Origin: Liolophura sinensis
Taxonomy: Eukaryota > Mollusca > Polyplacophora > Chitonida > Chitonidae
Length of the DNA: 64,000 bases
Direction of reading: 5' to 3'
Assembly (NCBI RefSeq): GCF_032854445.1
Contig: NC_088302.1
Span: 15,185,338 to 15,249,337, forward strand
Every line of letters starts with the position of its first letter. Position 1 is the first letter of the stretch. Under the pieces are notes generated by a model that was not told the DNA's origin, ran no database searches, and saw only the letters and a list, made by a program, of their open reading frames with translations. Positions 60,601 to 64,000 of this stretch are shown one piece after another. The position numbers were made by a program, and so were the translations under genes.

Positions 60601-62347
60601 CTGGCCTCCAAAGAGTGGGTGTAGTATTAAATAAAAGTATATTCAGTTGAAAATCCCGGAATGCATTGACACACAGAACCGTTCACATATGTATAGATTT
60701 ATACAAACAGTTTATGCACACCCTCAATTTAATGCATATTAACAAGCCTTTCAAAACATTTTACTTAAAAAAAAAATATATAAAAAACGTTAACAGACAT
60801 GTCTAGGCGTACAGTTAACCTTGTACAGTTAGCTGCAAGATACTACAAGTAGATAAACTTAACCCACACGTAGATATGCGACTCTACAAGTACATGCATA
60901 TTTTCCATCCTGGCCGTATGTACCAAATGGTGAGCAACATTGGTAGACACAGACGCGGTATATTTATTTATTTATTTATTTATTTGGTGTTTTACGCCGT
61001 ACTTAAGAATATTCCACTTAGACGACGACGGCCAGCATTATAATGGGATGCAACCAGGCACAGTCCGAGGGAAACTCACAACCATCCTCAGGTTGCTGTA
61101 AGACTTTCCCACGGAGACGTGGTATACAGAAACTGTACCTGTGAACCACAGAACAACAAAGAGAACTGAGAAAAGCCTCAACTGTAAAGTCTAGAAAACA
61201 TATTGTATAACTAAAGATTATAACCATATACAAAGTGAATAAAACAAATAGCAACATTTGTTATACGTTACCTTGAGGTGTGGCGTAATCCATATAAACA
61301 TCAAATAATGTACTTAGCGAAGGGTTTTCAATCCTGAGTAAAGACATTTTCCCCCGCTTTTCTGCTGTTCTTAACGCTTCCGGAAAGGAACACTTCTGGG
61401 CTCAGCATGAAGGCTGTGCCAATGTCATTTCTGGAACTACAAAGAAACAGTACACAGTTATTAGCATTTATAAATTTCACGCAATAGGCTTGAAGTAAGT
61501 TTCAAAAATTCAAAAATTTCATAAAATGTTTTGATTCGTATAATCGTGGTATAGTAGATTTCTAAAACTGATTTCCATGCAAAGCAGGGCGAATTTTTCT
61601 ACGTGAGTTCCAGAATGTAATTACCAAATATTCGCGTGAATCAGTCACAGGAATCTATCTGGATTCCGAAAGAAAGATTAAGATCTGTACCTGTCTGAAC
61701 AATTAGGTGTTTATCTCTGATACAGCTTGTATTTTATCAATAAATAACAACTGAAATATACAGCAGTCTAAAATTGGATTCATTCCAACGGAATCCGTTT
61801 GGATTCAGACCAAATTCGACGAAAAATGAGACTTGCAAAACATACTCCCAAACTATATGGAGGAAAGGCAAACTGAGGAAAAGGTGACGTGTATACCTAA
61901 CGCAAAGCGGTAGGTAAACACGTCACCACACCTGTAATTGTGATTTGTAAAACAGACAAGACAGCGAACGTTTCCCTGACGGTCCAATGTGTATGGTCTG
62001 ATGAAATTGTTAAGCCATGGTCTATCCACTGAGCTAGTAAATGAATGACACGAATCACTGATACTTAATTTCCACAAGCACTCAACAAACTGCATGTCTC
62101 AACCTAAGTGAAGGGTTGAAAACTGAGCATAGTAATAAAGTTTTCTAAACATAGAACTAAACAGGCATAAATGTGCATATCAGCTTAAAGATATCATTAT
62201 TCAAAGTAAATAAGATTTAACTTTTTATGTCAAAATTTCATTTCAGTTCAAAAATTCGAAATTAAGAAGTGTCTTACCTGATCGAGCTGAGATTGCACAA
62301 TCTGTAACAAGGGCAGGAGGAGTAAGACAAGAAGCAGAGAGATCCAT
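36816..62347 (-). CDS. THBS4-like: Thrombospondin, COMP/THBS4-type (pentameric group)
   Basis: A secreted, calcium-binding, oligomeric matrix glycoprotein. Twenty-four exons were placed on the minus strand: 62278-62347, 61272-61395, 57659-57873, 51436-51685, 50647-50729, 50342-50396, 49624-49803, 48800-49023, 48328-48468, 48059-48136, 47143-47298, 46680-46787, 45953-46060, 45189-45354, 44469-44587, 43705-43757, 41893-41978, 41277-41372, 40300-40478, 39616-39664, 39012-39283, 38566-38663, 37716-37855, 36816-36946. All borders are AG/GT, every phase matches its neighbour, and from the signal-peptide frame the sum is 3180 bases, 1060 codons with stop. The order is signal peptide, N-terminal domain, coiled coil, six EGF-like domains, type 3 repeats, C-terminal domain. 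No type 1 or procollagen modules are seen, which fits the group B thrombospondins. The start is uncertain: the only nearby ATG is one base out of frame. Confidence 0.95.
37596..37755 (-). repeat. Tandem copies of the exon 23 3' end with its splice donor
   Basis: On the plus strand, CGTTACATCTGTACACCAAA followed by TCAGACCAGATG is the true exon 23 end plus donor. It recurs as CGTTACACCTGTACAACAAA with TTAGATCAGATG (37667-37700) and AGTTAAACCTGTACACCAAA with TCAGATCAGATG (37621-37656), then a partial CTTACCGTTAATGAGATG (37596). The 37621 copy keeps a donor (GTAAG on the minus strand); the 37667 copy has lost it. Confidence 0.9.
38828..38893. repeat. (TA)n dinucleotide repeat in thrombospondin intron 21
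   Basis: An uninterrupted TA run of about 33 units between exons 21 and 22. It can form a cruciform and its length is prone to assembly error. Confidence 0.95.
40300..46060 (-). CDS. THBS4-like: Thrombospondin type 3 calcium-binding repeats (exons 13-19)
   Basis: Asp-rich repeats that wrap many calcium ions in the family. Exon 13 opens with [20 protein letters not shown]. Exons 14-18 carry DNCP words ([94 protein letters not shown]). Exon 19 has [20 protein letters not shown] and runs into the C-terminal domain. Around seven DNC and a regular ladder of DxDxDG loops are visible. Many introns here begin after the first base of a Gly codon, so repeat units and exons are partly in register. Exon 12 already contains [10 protein letters not shown], the start of the block. 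Confidence 0.95.
40541..40625 (-). mobile_element. SINE family 1 tail fragment in thrombospondin intron 18
   Basis: TTTATTTACTTATTTGATTG, GTGCCGTACTTAAGAATATT and TCACTTACAAGACGGCTGCC match the reversed tail; sequence beyond about 40625 is diverged. Confidence 0.75.
40807..41150 (-). mobile_element. tRNA-derived SINE family 2, nearly complete, minus orientation
   Basis: On the minus strand the head reads CAGTTGGTAGAGCCAACGC (A box) and CAGGGTCAATCATGGG (B box region). The body includes CCTTAATGCTGAACACCAAG and GAAGGCAAGTAAGCCGCCCC in plus orientation, and the tail is GGGGTTTAACGTCGTACTTA followed by AACAATTTTTCAGTCATATG. A second copy lies at 56655-56835 in the other orientation. Confidence 0.75.
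42417..42500 (-). mobile_element. Diverged SINE family 1 tail fragment
   Basis: TTTATTTATTTACTTATTTA, TGTGATTCGTTG and GGATATGACGACGGTCG resemble the reversed family 1 tail with many substitutions. Confidence 0.5.
43084..43332. mobile_element. 249-bp palindromic MITE, copy 1 (thrombospondin intron 16)
   Basis: The left end CACTCAAAATTAATCTGTTA...TTTTAACAGAAAATG...GAGTGACGCTAG is mirrored by the right end CTGTAGCATCACTCAAATAA...CTGTTAAATTTTACAG...TTTTTGAATGTG. Both ends contain nested AACAG/CTGTT pairs. The interior is AT-rich and non-coding. It is related to 53226-53471. Confidence 0.8.
43430..43650. repeat. Two direct copies of a MITE-like end
   Basis: GGGCCCAGTTGTTCAAAGGT occurs at about 43430 and again at about 43586, each followed by a similar AGTTAA.../TTTAGTCTG stretch. 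This could be a partial tandem duplication of a short element with unclear borders. Confidence 0.5.
44650..44835. repeat. Degenerate tandem repeat of about 33 bp in thrombospondin intron 14
   Basis: About five units of the form CAAAATGTGCCTGGTTGCAY followed by TACATCTTGTAA lie between exons 14 and 15. Confidence 0.7.
45829..45975 (-). repeat. Tandem copies of the exon 13 3' end with its splice donor
   Basis: The true exon 13 end in plus orientation is ATTTTACCGGATTGTTGATT then ATTCCATCGTTAT. It is preceded by three copies: TTTTACCGGATTGTTGATAA with TTCCATCGTTAT (about 45907), ATTTTACCGGATTGTAGGTA (about 45866) and GTTTTACCGAATTCTTGATA (about 45829). ACCGG falls at 45833 (variant), 45871, 45913 and 45951. 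Each copy keeps a potential donor GTAAAA on the minus strand. Confidence 0.9.
46680..49803 (-). CDS. THBS4-like: Thrombospondin EGF-like domains (exons 7-12)
   Basis: Six EGF-like modules are readable. EGF1 ([28 protein letters not shown]) in exon 7; EGF2 across exons 7/8 (CNDKPCYPG then [19 protein letters not shown]); EGF3 ([28 protein letters not shown], ending DINE) in exon 8; EGF4 in exon 9 ([14 protein letters not shown]); EGF5 across exons 10/11 ([11 protein letters not shown], a calcium-binding type start); EGF6 in exons 11/12 ([25 protein letters not shown]). EGF1-3 are very alike, so the extra modules probably arose by internal duplication. For exon 10 the acceptor at 48136 (after TCGAAG) was chosen over the one at 48128 because only the former keeps frame and supplies the conserved KQVC. 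Confidence 0.93.
50066..50316 (+). mobile_element. tRNA-derived SINE family 1, near full length
   Basis: Head: GGGCTAGTGGTTAGCGTGCT (A box), TAATGACCCAGGAGATTCTC and GATCGCAGTTCAAGTCC (B box). Body: GTGCCAGCAATCTGTGGATG and CACCACAATGCTGGCCGCCT. Tail: CAAGTGAAATATTCTTGAGT then an AAATAAATAAATAAA run. The head-to-tail order defines the family's orientation. Confidence 0.85.
50342..51685 (-). CDS. THBS4-like: Thrombospondin linker and oligomerising coiled coil (exons 4-6)
   Basis: Exon 4 finishes the N-terminal domain ([15 protein letters not shown]) and continues into a Pro/Ser/Thr/Asp-rich linker ([18 protein letters not shown]). Exon 5 is a heptad-patterned helix ([19 protein letters not shown]) and exon 6 continues it ([12 protein letters not shown]). 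The CAMC pair after the helix corresponds to the interchain disulphide cysteines that lock family oligomers; a coiled coil of this short Leu-rich type supports a pentamer, by family knowledge. Exon 6 joins directly to the first EGF exon through a split Gly codon. Confidence 0.9.
50735..51446 (-). repeat. 18-19 bp minisatellite filling thrombospondin intron 4, built of splice-junction-like units
   Basis: Units such as GATTACCTGTAACAGTGTT and CATTACATGTACCAGTGTT run through nearly the whole 706-base intron. The unit next to the exon (TTACCTGTAACAG at 51432-51444) is the true exon 4 end with its donor (minus strand CTGTTACAG|GTAATA). The preceding unit TTATCTGTAACAG at 51414 is 18 bases away. 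Confidence 0.85.
53226..53471. mobile_element. 246-bp palindromic MITE, copy 2, flanked by TA
   Basis: The left end CACTAAAAAAAATTAATCTG...TTTTAACAGAAAGTC...GAGTGATGCTAGAATG mirrors the right end CATTCTAGCATCACTCAGAC...CTGTTAAAATTGACAG...TTTTTTGAGTG. TA on both sides looks like a target duplication, which would suit a Tc1/mariner-type transposase. It is the same family as 43084-43332. Confidence 0.85.
53812..54045 (-). mobile_element. tRNA-derived SINE family 1, near full length, minus orientation
   Basis: It reads, reversed, TTTTTTGATTGGTGTTTTAC, GCCGTACTCAAGAATATTTC, ACTTATACGACGGCGGCCAG, GGAAACCCACGACCATCCGC, TTGAACTCACAGCGACCGCA (B box on the minus strand) and GGCTTCTGGGTCATTACGCC. Confidence 0.9.
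56448..56600 (+). mobile_element. SINE family 1 3' end with an expanded GAAT/AAAT tail
   Basis: CCACCATAATGCTGGCCGCC, CCCGTATAAGTGAAATATTC and TCGAGCACAGGGTAAAA run into about nine AATG units and then AAATA/AGATA units. The simple repeat probably grew from the SINE tail. Confidence 0.8.
56655..56835 (+). mobile_element. tRNA-derived SINE family 2, partial, plus orientation
   Basis: GGGGCAACTTACTTGCCTTC, GGTAAGTCGTCTCAATGAAG, GGTAGAAATCCGTCCTGCAA and TCGTCGTCATATGACTGAAA are the reverse complement of the element at 40807-41150. Confidence 0.75.
57300..57345. other. Long G-run with G-quadruplex potential
   Basis: About 14 consecutive G after TTATC, then CAGGGTCGAGGGAAGGGG. Similar G-rich tracts occur at about 27765-27790 and 49855-49905. 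Confidence 0.7.
57659..62347 (-). CDS. THBS4-like: Thrombospondin signal peptide and N-terminal domain (exons 1-3)
   Basis: Exon 1 carries an evident signal peptide in one frame ([20 protein letters not shown]). Exon 2 reads [20 protein letters not shown], then [11 protein letters not shown], and exon 3 [39 protein letters not shown] and [14 protein letters not shown], consistent with a laminin-G-like thrombospondin N-terminal domain, which is the fast-evolving part of these proteins. The joins exon 1/2 (phase 0), 2/3 (phase 1) and 3/4 (phase 0) all fit. Two problems remain: the well-placed ATG (ACCATGG, 62345-62347) is one base out of frame with the signal peptide, and exon 2 has a stronger-looking acceptor upstream that would bring in a stop. 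Confidence 0.75.
58481..59567. repeat. Imperfect direct duplication of about 0.4-0.65 kb in thrombospondin intron 2
   Basis: Copy 1 (58481-59141) and copy 2 (59147-59567) share TGTACTTGTGATTCGGATTT / TGTACGTGCGATTCGGACTT, CCCCGCGTGTAGA, TTTTTCATAATATGTGTGAC, CTATATACATCC and TTGAAAATA in the same order. Copy 2 lacks more than 100 bases present in copy 1 around 58855-58945. Confidence 0.85.
59568..60960. other. Thrombospondin intron 2, unstructured part
   Basis: I see no exon, repeat array or mobile element in this stretch. It is unique-looking, AT-rich DNA with a GC-richer part near 60410-60610. Confidence 0.5.
60961..61130 (-). mobile_element. tRNA-derived SINE family 1, minus orientation
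   Basis: A TATTTATTTATTTATTTATT tail is followed by GGTGTTTTACGCCGTACTTA, AGAATATTCCACTTAGACGA, CGGCCAGCATTATAATGGGA and ACCATCCTCAGGTTGCTG. It ends before the tRNA head. Confidence 0.85.
61396..62277. other. Thrombospondin intron 1
   Basis: No exon is recognised. The stretch just before exon 2 (61396-61438) contains an alternative upstream acceptor and an overlapping open frame, discussed in the findings. The rest is AT-rich, with inverted GGAATC/GATTCC words around 61650-61810. Confidence 0.5.
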
Positions 62348-63420
62348 GGTTCAACGGAGAATTCCGATGTTGACCGGTGGCTGGAAATATCGGACCGTTA
62401 CCCCGGTCAACGACGTGTCCACGGTCACTAAGTTGACTGATGGCGGTGTCTATGTAGTGGTCGCGTTAAGTTTGATGTCTGGTACAGGCCCTGAGCATAG
62501 CCAGAGCTGGGTGGACGTCTGGGCGTAATGAAGACGGCTGTAGCTTACGAGCTAGCTCAGATGATTTATAAAGAAGGAATGAATTTCCCCCGACCAGCTG
62601 CGTGCATCATGGTGACATTCTTTCAGAAGGGACCGAAAAGGACGGAATGTGCTGGGACAATCCCTGGTATAGGCGTACGTACAGCCCACAAACTGCATCT
62701 TTAACATCATATATAGGAACGCCAAGTGCAGTTTTATTTTAAGGAGGAAATTTTATGAGGGAGAACAGTGTATCTCTGTTACTCATCACTACATCATGCT
62801 GTTTTCTCAAAACCCCATCCTTAGATCTGGAGAAAATAACGGCGACCCGTGGGGGAGGTCCCAAACAAGACCACATTCAGCTGGTGACGGTGCGTATAAA
62901 CATCACGATACGCAAACGGACTCCAGGGAATATTAGAAATATTCAAATGTTAGACTGAATAATTTCGCTGTTCTTGTTATTATTTTCTGTCTGACGCCTG
63001 TTGGAATCGCAAGTTTATTAACTGCTGTTTGTTGTAGTCATTTGTGTCATTATCTACGTCAATTGGAACATTATTTCGACCATATCAAGCCGGTGTCTGT
63101 TTGTGACGACTTCTCAATGAATACCTCTTTTAAACGTCATACAGAAGGCGGAGAAACCAAAGGACATCCAGTCGATAGTAAGGACTGCTTATATTGAGAT
63201 ATTGTATAAGTAAAATATTCCTGAGTACGGCGTATAACACCAATGGCATAAATAAACAAACAAAAACAGAACAATCATCAAACCTTGTAAAACAAAACCA
63301 ACACATGCTCTTCCTTGCATAGTTCGTAACAGCTTAACGCTAAAAGGAAACAACAAAGAATTCTGTTCAAATGTAGTTAATACTGGCTGCAAACTCTACA
63401 TGATGCGACACTTTGTGTAC
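62348..63420. other. Upstream flank of the thrombospondin gene
   Basis: It presumably contains the promoter and possibly a 5' non-coding exon. An acceptor-like ATATTTCCAG on the minus strand near 62385 could belong to such an exon. There is no clear TATA box. A SINE family 1 tail fragment lies at 63195-63265. Confidence 0.4.
63195..63265 (+). mobile_element. SINE family 1 3' end fragment
   Basis: GTATAAGTAAAATATTCCTG, AGTACGGCGTATAACACCAA and the tail AATAAACAAACAAAAAC match the family 1 3' end. Confidence 0.75.
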
Positions 63421-64000
63421 ACCTATAGGTCCACTTCCATGTACAGACTTTTTGTACATCTATAGGCCCCCTTCCAGAGACCTTGTGTTTCTCTGTAGGT
63501 CCACTTCCACATACACTTTTTGTGCTCATCTATAGGCCCACTCCCATGTATACAGGCTTTGTGATCATCTATAGGCCCACTCCCATGTATACAGGCTTTG
63601 TGTTCATCTGTAGGCCCACTCCCATGTATACAGGTTTTGTGATCATCTATAGGCCCACTCCCATGTATACAGGCTTTGTGATCATCTATAGGCCCACTCC
63701 CATGTATACAGGCTTGTGATCATCTATAGTCCCACTCCCACGTATACAGGCTTTGTGTTCATCTATAGTCCCACTCCTATTGTATACAGGCTTTGTGATC
63801 ATCTATAGGCCCACTCCCATGTATACAGGCTTTGTGATCATCTATAGGCCCACTCCCATGTGTATAGGCTTTGTGATCATCTATAGGCCCACTCCCATGT
63901 ATACAGGCTTTGTGATCATCTATACGCTCATTCCCATGTGTATAGGCTTTGTGATCATCTATAGGCCCACTCCCATGTATACAGGCTTTGTGATCATCTA
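63421..64000. repeat. 39-bp minisatellite running off the window
   Basis: About 14 units of TATAGGCCCACTCCCATGTA followed by TACAGGCTTTGTGATCATC; the first units are more diverged. The unit length is a multiple of three, so it stays open as a 13-residue repeat, but there is no sign that it is a gene. It continues to the last base of the window. Confidence 0.95.

Noticed and set aside
63483-63719. Repeat protein PTPMYTGFVIIYR
   Set aside because: A by-product of the 39-bp minisatellite, whose unit is a multiple of three; no start context or non-repeat coding flank.

Overview
This is eukaryotic, intron-rich animal DNA. Four protein-coding genes are recognisable, and each is split into small exons with ordinary GT-AG borders. 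The gene set (a complete homeobrain-type homeobox gene, a COMP/THBS4-type thrombospondin, a TACC coiled-coil gene and an SLC27/FATP acyl-CoA synthetase), together with tRNA-derived SINEs whose 3' part resembles repeats I associate with molluscs, suggests a lophotrochozoan, most likely a mollusc. The species cannot be fixed from the window.

Layout. 1-5250: the last three coding exons (+) of a TACC gene, ending at 4745, with a polyA signal at 5245. 5270-12891: intergenic DNA with SINEs, minisatellites and an unclassified repeat. 12892-19823: ten exons (+) of an SLC27A2/A6-like very-long-chain acyl-CoA synthetase / fatty acid transport protein, about 619 aa once one frameshift is allowed for. 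19824-30904: an 11-kb gene-poor interval upstream of the homeobox gene that may hold its regulatory DNA. 30905-33983: homeobrain (hbn), three exons (+), 271 aa, with an octapeptide motif and a prd-class homeodomain split by the conserved codon 46/47 intron. 33984-36815: a convergent intergenic gap. 36816-62347: thrombospondin on the minus strand, 24 reconstructed exons whose phases all agree, about 1060 codons: signal peptide, N-terminal domain, coiled coil with CxxC, six EGF-like domains, calcium-binding type 3 repeats, C-terminal lectin-like domain and an unusual acidic Pro/Tyr tail. 62348-64000: upstream flank ending in a 39-bp minisatellite that runs off the window.

The genes are unrelated in function: centrosome/microtubule plus-end protein, lipid activation, anterior neural transcription factor and extracellular matrix protein. 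Nothing suggests a shared pathway.

The most unusual signal is a recurrent class of short tandem duplications centred on gene-structure boundaries. In three thrombospondin introns (4, 13 and 23) the 3' end of the exon together with its 5' splice site is repeated several times into the intron; intron 4 is almost wholly a minisatellite of such junction-like units. The last codons and stop of TACC are copied three times. In the SLC27 gene an acceptor region is duplicated around a SINE and exon 3 has a decayed upstream copy next to a MITE. Two coding irregularities (a one-base frameshift in a T-run of SLC27 exon 8, and a thrombospondin ATG one base out of frame with the signal peptide) are either assembly errors or real lesions.
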